Assembly (NCBI RefSeq): GCF_040675535.1 | Contig: NZ_JBFAPC010000157.1 | Span: 1-12,990, forward strand | Reading direction: 5' to 3' | Origin: Patulibacter sp040675535 | Lineage (GTDB): Bacteria > Actinomycetota > Thermoleophilia > Solirubrobacterales > Solirubrobacteraceae | DNA length: 12,990 bases | Part shown: positions 1 through 6,477 of the stretch, piece after piece | Position numbering within the stretch: position 1 is the stretch's first letter | Layout of the letters: each line of letters starts with the position of its first letter | Position numbers and translations under genes: made by a program | Notes under the pieces: generated by a model | The model's database searches: none | Seen by the model: only the letters and a program-made list of their open reading frames with translations | What the model was told of the DNA's origin: nothing

Positions 1-321
1 CTCCGCGGGCCGCGGCTGGGCCGGGGGCGGCGGCGCGGGCCACGACGGCACCGGGTCGGACGGTGCCGCGAAGGTCGGCAGCACGGCGGTCGGCGCCTCG
101 CTGCCACCGCGGTCCGGGGGCGGGGCGGCAGGCGCGGACGCCGCGCCGGCGCAGCCGACGACGGCGCACCCTCCGCCCTCCTGCCAGCAGTCGGCGTGGT
201 GGACGGCATGGCACTCGCCGCATCCGTCGACCTCGGCACCGACCTTGAGCGGGAAGCGGCAGTACGGGCAGGTGCGCCCCGAGTCGTCTGAGGTCGCGGT
301 GCGGTGGGATGCGGCGGCCAT
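1..321 (-). CDS. Prok-RING-like zinc-finger protein, N-terminal part (cut by window edge)
   Basis: The reading frame is open from the ATG at 321 to the left edge, giving 107 residues. Residues 18-57 hold eight ordered zinc ligands, C18-x2-C21, C34-x2-C37, H42-x2-C45 and C52-x4-C57, followed by Trp46 after the sixth. This is the spacing of a cross-brace treble-clef (RING-like) domain, as in the prokaryotic RING finger family 1. A proline/alanine-rich linker follows, and the rest is outside the window. The finger is almost identical to that of the protein at 11539-12543, which continues into a membrane segment and an outside domain, so a similar layout is likely here. The start was chosen because it leaves 17 residues before the first Cys, against 16 in the paralogue. 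No clear ribosome binding site is visible in the 27 bases that separate it from the gene ending at 349. Its function is unknown; binding a protein partner on the cytoplasmic side is inference. Confidence 0.8.
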   Translation of the reverse strand, partial: MAAASHRTATSDDSGRTCPYCRFPLKVGAEVDGCGECHAVHHADCWQEGGGCAVVGCAGAASAPAAPPPDRGGSEAPTAVLPTFAAPSDPVPSWPAPPPPAQPRPAE

Positions 322-348
322 CGGGTGGGTGAGGAGCGAGCGCGGGCC

Positions 349-1308
349 CTACCTCGACGGCAGGAAGTGCCAGCGGATCAGCGTCCGGTCGAGCTGGCGG
401 ACGTACGCCCGGTTGCGGGCGACGGTCGTGTCGAATATCTGGCGCTTCGTCGCCCAGGTGCGCAGGGTGTGCAGGGTGCTGTGCCGGAGGCCGAGCCGGT
501 AGCCGTCCGCGGCCCAGCCGGCGAGCAGGCCGCGTGCGTCGCGGTCGCGTCCGTGGCGGTAGAACGGCAGTCGTCGGTGGAGCACGGCGCGCTCGCGGCG
601 CACCAGGTCGAGGTGCTCGCCGGTGGCGTCGACGAGCCCGCGCCCGGCTCCGGCGAACCGCATCAGGCGCAGCGGCGGGTAGGACTCGACGGCGGACGCC
701 CAGCGGTACTCGAACCGGAAGTCCCGGGTCTGGATCACCGGTCCGCCGTCGAGGGGCCGCACGACGGATCCGGCGTGGCCTGTCCACACGACGTGCTGGC
801 GGTAGCCGGTGGGGGTGCCCGCGGCGTCGCGCCGGAGGCCGAAGACGGAGAGCACCAGGCAGCAGTTGGCCCCGCCGGTGAACTGCGTGACGAGGACCTC
901 CGGCTCGTCGTCCCCGTCGAGGTCGGTCACGACGACCGGGGGATCGCTCGCGGTCCACTCGGGCAGCAGGCAGCCCGACGCGCCGGCGAACGTGCAACCG
1001 CGGTGCGCGTCGCTCGTGAAGAGTCGCCGCCCGTCGCGATCGATCGTCAGGTGCAGGCCCTGCTTCACTGGGGGCGCCTCGTCCGGGCTCACCACGGTCA
1101 CAGTCACGGTGACCGGACCGCCCGTGACGGTCCGGGTCGTGGACGTCGCCGCGGCGGCCGTCGTCAGGAGCAGGGCGACCCCCAGCGACGTGGCCCCGAC
1201 CGCGACCGCTCGGCGGCGGAAGGCCGAGCGGACCGGGGCCAGCGTCGAGGTGCGCCGGGGCCGTGGTCCGTCGAGGACCGCAGCCGCCCGCGCGCCGAAC
1301 CCCGTCAT
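349..1308 (-). CDS. Membrane-anchored extracytoplasmic protein with FG-GAP/EF-hand-like loop
   Basis: This 319-residue protein starts at the ATG (1308) that overlaps the stop of the upstream DUF2510 gene as ATGA; an in-frame ATG at 1341 lies inside that gene and is less likely. A basic N-terminus (residues 12-33) is followed by one hydrophobic segment (about 34-55), either a signal anchor or an uncleaved signal peptide, so the rest should lie outside the membrane. Residues 126-140 contain D-L-D-G-D-D-E-P-E, a calcium-binding loop of the kind found in FG-GAP/VCBS repeats, followed by a G-G-A-N-C-C segment (145-150). Other cysteines at 105 and 113 could pair in a disulfide. The C-terminal third (about 240-319) is rich in Arg, Leu and His and matches nothing I recognise. 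The ATGA overlap implies translational coupling to the small membrane protein upstream. Its role is unknown; a surface or envelope-sensing part is inference. Confidence 0.8.
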   Translation of the reverse strand: MTGFGARAAAVLDGPRPRRTSTLAPVRSAFRRRAVAVGATSLGVALLLTTAAAATSTTRTVTGGPVTVTVTVVSPDEAPPVKQGLHLTIDRDGRRLFTSDAHRGCTFAGASGCLLPEWTASDPPVVVTDLDGDDEPEVLVTQFTGGANCCLVLSVFGLRRDAAGTPTGYRQHVVWTGHAGSVVRPLDGGPVIQTRDFRFEYRWASAVESYPPLRLMRFAGAGRGLVDATGEHLDLVRRERAVLHRRLPFYRHGRDRDARGLLAGWAADGYRLGLRHSTLHTLRTWATKRQIFDTTVARNRAYVRQLDRTLIRWHFLPSR

Positions 1309-1718
1309 CCGACGTGCTCGGTCCACGTCGATCCGTCCCACCAGCGGTTGCGGCTCGGGTCGCCTGGGTCCGGGTACCAGCCTTCGGGCACCGCGGCGGC
1401 AGGCAGGGCCGCCGCCGCACCCGACGCGGACGCCGTCGGAGTACCGGCGGCATCGGGAGCACCACCGGCGCCGGCCACCGTGAGGATCACCACGTCGTCG
1501 GACTGCAAGGCGTAGACGATCAGGTAGATGACCAGCGGGATGATGCAGAGCACGGCCGAGATGACCACGATCGGAACGTTGAGCTGTTTCGGTCTGCGGA
1601 GCGTGGCGCCCCCGCCCGTCCGCTGCTCGACGGCGTAGCCCTGGACGATGTACGAGGTGATCGCGTTCTCAAGCTCCGCCGGGCTTGCGACGGTGAGCTG
1701 CGACGTCCTGGCGCTCAT
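1305..1718 (-). CDS. Small membrane protein with C-terminal DUF2510 domain
   Basis: This is a 137-residue protein. Residues 12-45 form a short soluble N-terminus, with an L-x-x-A-I-x-x-Y-x-x-x-G-Y pattern that is common in actinobacterial DUF2510 membrane proteins. One or two membrane passes fill 48-71. An Ala/Gly/Thr-rich linker follows, and then DUF2510 at about 111-136, with G-W-Y-P-D-P and R-W-W-D-G-S-x-W-T-E. DUF2510 is widespread in Actinomycetota and its function is unknown. The gene is the first intact one after the 1719-2059 intergenic stretch, and its stop overlaps the start of the next gene (ATGA). No purine-rich ribosome binding site is seen just upstream of the ATG. The last 42 bases are nearly identical to the end of the gene at 2060-2833, a sign of duplication or gene conversion. 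Confidence 0.85.
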   Translation of the reverse strand: MSARTSQLTVASPAELENAITSYIVQGYAVEQRTGGGATLRRPKQLNVPIVVISAVLCIIPLVIYLIVYALQSDDVVILTVAGAGGAPDAAGTPTASASGAAAALPAAAVPEGWYPDPGDPSRNRWWDGSTWTEHVG

Positions 1719-2059
1719 CGACGCAGAGGACGGGGAGCGGCAGACGGGAGCATCGGCATCAGGCGATTGTCACCAACGGAACGGCCGGGCGCCATCCGCC
1801 AGGCGGCGGATCTGGAGCGGTGCGCGCAAGCTCCGCAGCCGCACGGTCTGCGTCATGCGCTGATGGACCGCGGGGCCCCATCGCGTCGCGCGCGGACGCA
1901 CCTCCTGCGGCCTCCAGGGCTACGCGCTCGGGTAGCGCAGGGCCGCGGGCGCGACGCTCCGCAAGGCGAAGCGGTTGAGCACCCGATCGTGATCCTCCCG
2001 GAGCACCGCGATGTGGCTCCTCCCCGGAGGCGCTCATTCCGTCTGAACGCCGGACGCGC
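1719..2059. other. 341-base stretch without an intact gene
   Basis: This is the longest stretch in the window without an intact gene. It holds the stop-interrupted frame described at 1773-2063 and a perfect 7-base inverted repeat at 1794-1811, and it must carry any promoter for the genes at 1305-1718 and 349-1308. An open 92-codon minus-strand frame (1759-2037) is rich in Arg, Ala, Gly and Pro. Its third positions are poorer in G/C than those of the neighbours, so I do not call it a gene. I found no clear -10/-35 pair and no terminator with a T-run. Confidence 0.5.
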
Positions 2060-2063
2060 TCAT
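1773..2063 (-). pseudogene. Possible decayed gene downstream of the RDD/DUF2510 gene
   Basis: The ATG at 2061-2063 overlaps the stop of the RDD gene as ATGA, just as at the neighbouring DUF2510 junctions, but its frame closes after nine codons at 2034-2036. The same frame then reads on with strongly G/C-biased third positions (29 of the 31 codons just before the second stop). It gives a protein-like stretch (HIAVLREDHDRVLNRFALRS) and is interrupted again at 1920-1922 and 1770-1772. Codon periodicity in this frame is better than in the overlapping open frame that ends at 1759. The best reading is the remnant of a former downstream partner gene. Alternatives are plain intergenic DNA or sequencing error. 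No family can be named. Confidence 0.35.
1794..1811. promoter_or_regulatory. Palindrome ATCCGCC-N4-GGCGGAT, candidate operator
   Basis: A perfect 7-base inverted repeat with a 4-base centre (AGGC). Its near edge is 75 bases upstream of the ATG at 1718. The core TCCGCC-N4-GGCGGA is the same as at 6852-6867 and, with one mismatch, at 12585-12600. Its position in intergenic DNA upstream of a gene pair fits a dimeric transcription factor site, although a small RNA hairpin cannot be excluded. Confidence 0.4.
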
Positions 2064-2833
2064 CCCACGTGCTCCGTCCACGTCGATCCGTCCCACCAGC
2101 GCCACCTTCCCGGTTGCTTCGGGTCCGGGTACCAGCCGGGCGGCACGGCCGTCGGCGGTGCGGAGGGCGTCGGGTGCGCGATGCCCGGGTACGGCGCCGG
2201 GGAGTACGCGATCCTCGGGTCGGCCGCGCCCTGGTAGACGGCGCCGGGGTGAGCCGCACCCCGGTAGACCGCGTAGACCCCGGACGCGACCACGGGTCCG
2301 CCGGTCCAATGTGGCGCCTCGGCGCCGACGCGCACCACGAGCGTGTCCGCGACGCGGTCGTGGATCGAGCGGCCACGCTCGCCGAACGGGACCATCAGCG
2401 CGTCCACGAACGCGTAGAACGGCACGAGGCCCAGCAGGAAGACGCCGACGATTTCGCGCGACGCGGCGGTCCCGCCGTCGATCGCGCCCCCGTCGCCGCG
2501 GACGACGCGGATGCCGAGCAGCTGCTTCCCGTACGTCTGGCCGTTGTGCGCGCCCCGCCGGCGGAGCAGGAGCGGGGCGTAGAGGAATCCTCCGACGGCG
2601 GGGGAGAGGATGAGGACGAGGCCCAGGCTGACGGGGGTCAGGAACGCGACCGGGGTGGCTGCCGCCGGGGCCGCTCCGGCGGCGGGCGACGCGTGGGCGA
2701 CGCCGGTCACCAGGGTGAGCGGCACGGCGACCACGGCCAGCACGGCGGTCGCGATCAGGATCACGGCGAGTCCGTCGACCAGTCGCGCGGCCAGCCGGCG
2801 GCCGGCACCGGCGATGACGGGCTGCGCGGTCAT
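2060..2833 (-). CDS. RDD-family membrane protein with C-terminal DUF2510 domain
   Basis: This is a 257-residue protein. The start at 2833 is the ATG overlapping the previous stop (ATGA); the frame is open further upstream to 3004, but that part lies inside the neighbouring gene. The RDD fold is visible as R12-R13-L-A-A-R-x-x-D20 at the start of the first membrane segment (about 20-47), a second segment at about 66-90, H-N-G-Q-T-x-G-K-Q-x-L-G-I-R-V-V at 96-111, and a third segment (128-150) followed by R-S-I-H-D-R at 155-160. Residues 189-218 are three 10-residue Tyr/Ala/Pro repeats. DUF2510 closes the protein at 231-256. RDD proteins are small multi-pass membrane proteins, some linked to ion transport, but most have no known role. 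It is paralogous to the gene just upstream. Confidence 0.88.
   Translation of the reverse strand: MTAQPVIAGAGRRLAARLVDGLAVILIATAVLAVVAVPLTLVTGVAHASPAAGAAPAAATPVAFLTPVSLGLVLILSPAVGGFLYAPLLLRRRGAHNGQTYGKQLLGIRVVRGDGGAIDGGTAASREIVGVFLLGLVPFYAFVDALMVPFGERGRSIHDRVADTLVVRVGAEAPHWTGGPVVASGVYAVYRGAAHPGAVYQGAADPRIAYSPAPYPGIAHPTPSAPPTAVPPGWYPDPKQPGRWRWWDGSTWTEHVG
2180..2269 (-). repeat. Three 30-base in-frame repeats coding a Tyr/Ala/Pro linker
   Basis: Residues 189-218 of the RDD/DUF2510 protein read as three decapeptides: VYRGAAHPGA, VYQGAADPRI and AYSPAPYPGI. The spacing is exact and Tyr is fixed at position 2. The first two repeats are the most alike. This is a flexible linker between the membrane part and DUF2510, probably grown by slippage or unequal crossing over. 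The neighbouring RDD paralogue has a Pro/Ala linker without this periodicity. Confidence 0.6.
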
Positions 2834-3726
2834 CCGATGTGGTCCGTCCAGGACCGGCCGTCCCACCAGCGGTGACGAGATGCGTCGCTCGGATCCGGGA
2901 ACCACCCGGGTGCGGGTAGGGCCTGCGGTCGCCACGGGGGCGCAGCGGCTGGGCGCGTCGCCGCGGGCGGCACGATGGCGGGCAGCAGTCCCGCCGTCGG
3001 CCACCCCGACGGCACGGGCCCGGCTGCCGCCGCCCAGGTCGACGCCGAGGCTTCAGGCGGACCGGTCACGAGGGTCGAGGCGATCATGTCGTGCAGCGAG
3101 CGGTGGCGCCGGTCGATCGGGACCATCAGGGCGTCGATCAGCGAGTAGAACGGCACGAACGCGAGCAGGAGGGTCCCCACGGGCTCCCTGACGATCGCCC
3201 GGCCCAGGGTGATCGGGCCGCCGTCGTCCCGGACGACGCGCAGCCCGAGGGCCTGCTTGCCGAGCGTCTGGCCGTTGTGCGGGCCGGGACGGGAGAGCAG
3301 GACGGGGGCGTAGACGACCACGACGGCGTACGCCGCGAGGATCTTCGGCCACAACATCCCGTTGCCCAGTGGCCAGTACGTGGGCCGCACGACCGTGGAG
3401 AGGAACAGCACAACGCCCCAGACGGCGATGGGCCACAGCATCACCTGGGCCGTCTGGACGACGGTTCCGCCGCGGCGCCCGACCACGAGCACGACGACGG
3501 CGATCACGCTGAGCGCGCCGTAGACGAGGCCGAGCTGCGCGTCGCCGTGGTACTCGGTCACGAGGTCGTATCCCCACTGCTCCAGCGCGGACCAGAGCCC
3601 GAACGACAGGGCGACCATCGCGACGACGGCGAGCCCGTCCAGGAGGCGCGCGGCGAGGCGGCGGCCCGGGTTCCCGAGTGCTGGACTCGCTCTCGGGAGG
3701 GAAGACGTGGTGGCGTACGGGTGCAC
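2830..3726 (-). CDS. RDD-family membrane protein with C-terminal DUF2510 domain (paralogue)
   Basis: This is a 298-residue protein read from a GTG at 3726, four bases after the stop of the gene at 3731, so it is probably translated by coupling. The RDD signature is R22-R23-L-A-A-R-x-x-D30, then about four hydrophobic segments (31-48, 65-83, 94-113, 128-145). H150-N-G-Q-T-L-G-K-Q-A-L-G-L-R-V-V follows, then a further segment (181-203) and R-S-L-H-D at 209-213. It has one more membrane pair than its paralogue at 2060-2833. A Pro/Ala linker leads to DUF2510 at about 272-297 (G-W-F-P-D-P ... R-W-W-D-G-R-S-W-T-D-H). Its stop overlaps the next start as ATGA. It lies directly downstream of the type VII secretion genes. 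A role as an envelope accessory is inferred from neighbourhood only. Confidence 0.88.
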   Translation of the reverse strand: MHPYATTSSLPRASPALGNPGRRLAARLLDGLAVVAMVALSFGLWSALEQWGYDLVTEYHGDAQLGLVYGALSVIAVVVLVVGRRGGTVVQTAQVMLWPIAVWGVVLFLSTVVRPTYWPLGNGMLWPKILAAYAVVVVYAPVLLSRPGPHNGQTLGKQALGLRVVRDDGGPITLGRAIVREPVGTLLLAFVPFYSLIDALMVPIDRRHRSLHDMIASTLVTGPPEASASTWAAAAGPVPSGWPTAGLLPAIVPPAATRPAAAPPWRPQALPAPGWFPDPSDASRHRWWDGRSWTDHIG

Positions 3727-3730
3727 GACG

Positions 3731-4576
3731 TCACGCCCAGGCGAACGACGCCGCGATCGTCCCGAACGTCGCCGCGAGGGCGTCGCGATGGTGGATCGAC
3801 GGCGTGGTGAAGGTCAGGATGGCCACCCGCTCGAGCGCGGGCGGGACGGGGAGCAGGTACTGCACGACCAGCGTCTGCAGCTCGCCCCCGGTGGTCAGCG
3901 GCACGGGTAGGACCCGCTCGGTCCGGGTGGCGCCGCCGGACGGCAGCGCGACGATGCCGGGTTCGTAGCGGGTGGGATGCACGCCGTCGTCGATCCGCTG
4001 GATCAGCAGCGTCCCGCCGGGGCCGGCAGGTGCGCCCCGGACGTCGGGGGCGGCGTCCGGCGTGCCGGGTCCCGTGCCCGCTGCCGCGTGCGGTCCCGAG
4101 GGCCCCGGGCCGGCGAGCCAGCGTCGCGGTGGCGTGCTCTGCGCCGGCGACGGGACGCGGACGGCGACCGTGTCGTCATCCGGAGCCGGTGCGTCGCCGT
4201 CGCCGTTCGCGACCTCGTCCTCGCCCCCGGGGGCGGCGACGGACGCCGGGATGTCGTCCGCGGTGACGAGCAGCGACGCGGCCACCGGCTGGTCACCGCT
4301 GTCCCGGGTCACGAGGACGGCGGCGAAGAGCACCTCGGCGGCTGCGGCCCCGGCCACGGCCCGCTCGACCATCGCGAGCACCTCGTCGCGCAGTGGAGCG
4401 AGGTCCGGCTCGGCGGCGATCCGCTGGTCGACCCCTCGACGCAGGCGCTCGGGGTCGCCGGCCGCCGAAAGGTCGACGGCGATCCAGTCGCCCGGGGTGT
4501 CGATCCCGAAGCCGCTGGGCGGGTCGGCGGACCGCCATGGGTGGCCCGCGACGGACGGGGCGGTCTCAGCAGGCAT
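3731..4576 (-). CDS. Uncharacterised type VII-locus protein, two small domains joined by a Pro/Ala linker
   Basis: This is a 281-residue soluble protein with no signal peptide or membrane segment. An ATG further upstream in the frame would overlap the previous gene; the start at 4576 is supported by a GAGG six bases upstream. The N-terminal half has a P-G-D-W-I-A-V-D-L element (28-36) and then a helical region with R-x-x-V-D-x-R-I-A-x-x-P-x-L-A-P-L-R-x-E (47-65), followed by hydrophobic strands (82-105). A low-complexity Asp/Pro/Ala linker covers about 112-187. The C-terminal part (188-280) ends in V-V-Q-Y-x-x-P-V-P, L-T-F-T-T-P and a helix with F-G-T-I-A-A-S-F. This is the pattern of small alpha/beta proteins often found in actinobacterial type VII loci, loosely like the Mog1/PsbP (LpqN) fold; that comparison is weak. 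It could be a chaperone, an immunity protein or a cytosolic accessory for the substrate encoded just upstream. Confidence 0.75.
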   Translation of the reverse strand: MPAETAPSVAGHPWRSADPPSGFGIDTPGDWIAVDLSAAGDPERLRRGVDQRIAAEPDLAPLRDEVLAMVERAVAGAAAAEVLFAAVLVTRDSGDQPVAASLLVTADDIPASVAAPGGEDEVANGDGDAPAPDDDTVAVRVPSPAQSTPPRRWLAGPGPSGPHAAAGTGPGTPDAAPDVRGAPAGPGGTLLIQRIDDGVHPTRYEPGIVALPSGGATRTERVLPVPLTTGGELQTLVVQYLLPVPPALERVAILTFTTPSIHHRDALAATFGTIAASFAWA

Positions 4577-4582
4577 GGGGAT

Positions 4583-4586
4583 CCTC
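4583..4586 (-). promoter_or_regulatory. Ribosome binding site deciding the start at 4576
   Basis: On the minus strand GAGG stands six bases before the ATG at 4576. The open frame continues upstream without a stop, but only this ATG has a well-placed purine-rich site outside the preceding gene. Confidence 0.55.
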
Positions 4587-4605
4587 GGGTCGGGTCGCAG
4601 GACGT

Positions 4606-4645
4606 CCGACGCCGCGCCTCGGCGCCGGGGCGCGGCCGGTGTCGG
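4606..4645. other. Stable GC-rich hairpin between substrate gene and the 281-residue gene
   Basis: An 8-base perfect stem (GCCGCGCC at 4611-4618 with GGCGCGGC at 4629-4636) closes a 10-base loop. It extends by five more pairs (CCGAC 4606-4610 with GTCGG 4641-4645) across a 4-base bulge. It sits in the 86-base gap after the stop at 4663. There is no T-run, so it is not a textbook terminator; it could trim or attenuate the transcript between the two genes. Confidence 0.4.
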
Positions 4646-4662
4646 AGCGGCGGGAATCGGTA

Positions 4663-6162
4663 CTACCGGGAGAACGCACCGGCACCCGACGGGATAGGGG
4701 CGCCGCCCCCGGAGCGCCCTGGCGTGGGGGACGGGGCGGACGACCCGGCGGGGGGATCGAGGAAGAAGAGGTCCTCCATCGTCCGGTACGGCGACGGGTC
4801 CGGGCCGGATGCCCCGAAGGTCCCGTGGTAGCGGACCTGCGCGTTGGGGGTCGTCGTGAAGGGCGTGGGAGCGACCGGCGCCGTGCCCCGGAGCTCGGCG
4901 TACGCATCCACGTCTGCTCCGATCACCTCCGGCACGACGACGCCCAGGCCCGTCTCCGCGAGGTCGTCCAGGCGGCTCTCGAGCGATCCCTGCACCCACC
5001 CCTCGGTCATCGACTCCGTCCAACCCGACCGGAGGTTCCTGGTCGCGAGGTGCGCCTCCTTCGTCGCCGCCGCCTTGAACCCGCCGACGGACTGGCGGCT
5101 GGCACCTCCGAGGAACGCGCGTCCCGCGTCGACCCCGTGGCCCAGGGCCTTGCCGGCCGGACGCAGAACGCGACCCCCCGGGATGAGCGAGAGCCCGACC
5201 GAGGCGACGTCGCCGGCGAGGTCACCGTCGGCGACGCGCTCGTCCCCGGCGTTGCGCCGTAGCGCGTCGGTCGCGAGCTTGGTCCCGGCGGCGGCGGCTC
5301 CGATCCCCGCGAGCACCACGAGCGCGGTGCCCCCGGTGCCCACCGCGATGAGGACGAGCGCCGCGGCGGCAGCGATGAGGCCCAGGTCGTCCAGGCTCTT
5401 GGAGAAGGGCGCCCAGTCGCCGGAGAGGAGGCCGACCCCGAGGTTCCACACGACGCCGATGGTCCCGTTGATCAGGATCTTCGTGACCTCCTGCAGCGCC
5501 TTGACGACGACGCCCAGCGGCCCGTGCCGGTCCACGAACGACCGGATCGAGTTCTTGATCCCGAGGTCCGACGCCGCTTCGAGGGCGGACTTGCAGCGGC
5601 GCTCGGCGTCGCGGAACGCGTCCTTGGCCACCTCGACGGCGCGGTGGGCGGCGTCGAGCTCGCCCTTGGCCCGCGCCTGGGACGCGGAGGCGAGCGCCCG
5701 CGCCTGCACCAGGCGCCGGCGCTGCGCGTCGATCTGGACCTGTGCCGCCGGGTCGAGGTGGCCGAGCGACGAGATCGCGAGTCGCCGCAGCTCGGCGTCG
5801 ACGGACGCGATCCGTGCGTTGGCGCTCGTGATCGCGCCGTCCGCCGCCTGGATCGGGCCGACTTGCGCACCGACGGCCGAGCGGACGGTGCCCAGCGCGT
5901 CGGCGAACGCGATCGTGGCGTCGCCGGCCGCGAGGCACGAGTCGTGGATCTTCGCCAGGTCCCGCGGGAGGTCGTCGAGCGCGTCGGAGAACAGGGTCGC
6001 CGCGTCGCCCTGCCAGGCCTGGCCGGAGTCGACGCGCTTCAGGGAGGTGTTGATCGCGGCGGCGCTTCCGGCGGTCTGACGGAGCGACCGGCCGAGGCTC
6101 CGGACGGTCTCGGGATCGCCGTCGGCCAGCGGGGAGCCCAGCAGCTCGCGAGTCGACGTCAT
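4663..6162 (-). CDS. Likely type VII secreted substrate with WXG100-like N-terminal signal module
   Basis: This 499-residue protein starts at the ATG (6162) overlapping the upstream stop as ATGA. Residues 8-100 form a helical hairpin of the WXG100 kind: D-P-E-T-V-R-x-L-G at 16-24, W50-Q-G52 at the turn, then A-x-x-F-x-x-A-L-x-x-L-P. This is the arrangement of the putative T7SS secretion-signal domain at the head of many actinobacterial polymorphic toxins. Residues 105-200 are a long, probably coiled-coil stretch. A region at 212-300 includes an Ala/Gly/Val-rich hydrophobic segment (about 261-294) that could enter membranes. The C-terminus (300-499) contains Gly- and Pro-rich parts and M-E-D-L-F-F-L-D near 462-469. 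I recognise no nuclease, deaminase or other toxin motif. Co-transcription with two WXG100-sized genes supports export. It may be an effector, or a structural secreted protein. Confidence 0.8.
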   Translation of the reverse strand: MTSTRELLGSPLADGDPETVRSLGRSLRQTAGSAAAINTSLKRVDSGQAWQGDAATLFSDALDDLPRDLAKIHDSCLAAGDATIAFADALGTVRSAVGAQVGPIQAADGAITSANARIASVDAELRRLAISSLGHLDPAAQVQIDAQRRRLVQARALASASQARAKGELDAAHRAVEVAKDAFRDAERRCKSALEAASDLGIKNSIRSFVDRHGPLGVVVKALQEVTKILINGTIGVVWNLGVGLLSGDWAPFSKSLDDLGLIAAAAALVLIAVGTGGTALVVLAGIGAAAAGTKLATDALRRNAGDERVADGDLAGDVASVGLSLIPGGRVLRPAGKALGHGVDAGRAFLGGASRQSVGGFKAAATKEAHLATRNLRSGWTESMTEGWVQGSLESRLDDLAETGLGVVVPEVIGADVDAYAELRGTAPVAPTPFTTTPNAQVRYHGTFGASGPDPSPYRTMEDLFFLDPPAGSSAPSPTPGRSGGGAPIPSGAGAFSR

Positions 6163-6452
6163 GCCGTCGACCCGGGCGTCGCGGCCGAGACGATGCACTG
6201 CTCCGCCGAGTCGTACGCGGACCGGATGCTCCGCAGGGAGTCGGCCGTGTTCGTCGTCGTCTCGCTGATGCGGTGCAGTCCGTCGGACCAGTGCTGCCGG
6301 TACTCGGCGAACGCGTCGCGGACCAGGAACGAGCCGAACGCGGACCCGTCGACGCGCTTGCCGTCGTCGAGCGCGGACAGGTCCGACGACACCCGGCGCA
6401 GCTGGAGCTCCGTCTCCGCGAGCTCGCCGAGATCGACCCGCAACGTCGTCAT
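6159..6452 (-). CDS. WXG100-superfamily-like helical protein lacking the WXG motif
   Basis: This 97-residue protein has the size and helix-turn-helix look of WXG100/EspC-type secreted proteins. A first helix (about 7-28) is followed by a loop, and a second long helix covers 42-86. The expected W-x-G at the turn is missing: the turn region reads G-S-A-F-G (36-40), and a Trp appears later at W55 in Y-R-x-H-W-S-D. The C-terminal end carries Y80-x3-E84, matching the Y-x-x-x-D/E export signal known for mycobacterial ESX substrates. A GGGGAGG lies seven bases upstream of the ATG. It stands 25 bases after the canonical WXG100 gene and overlaps the substrate gene. The paired layout suggests a heterodimer partner, as in EsxA/EsxB; this is inference. 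Confidence 0.78.
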   Translation of the reverse strand: MTTLRVDLGELAETELQLRRVSSDLSALDDGKRVDGSAFGSFLVRDAFAEYRQHWSDGLHRISETTTNTADSLRSIRSAYDSAEQCIVSAATPGSTA

Positions 6453-6459
6453 GTCCGCG

Positions 6460-6466
6460 CCTCCCC
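6460..6466 (-). promoter_or_regulatory. Strong ribosome binding site for the WXG-less partner
   Basis: GGGGAGG on the minus strand, seven bases before the ATG at 6452, within the 25-base gap after the WXG100 gene. It is the clearest Shine-Dalgarno sequence in the window and fits a need for high expression of a small secreted protein. Confidence 0.5.
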
Positions 6467-6477
6467 GTCCCGCCGGC

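Noticed and set aside
304..1515. Plus-strand open frame of about 400 codons
   Set aside because: It crosses two well-supported minus-strand genes and the gap at 322-348, and is low-complexity without recognisable domains.
1759..2376. Minus-strand open frame overlapping the RDD gene and the intergenic stretch
   Set aside because: The part inside the RDD gene is out of frame with a convincing protein, and the rest has poorer third-position bias than the interrupted frame beside it.
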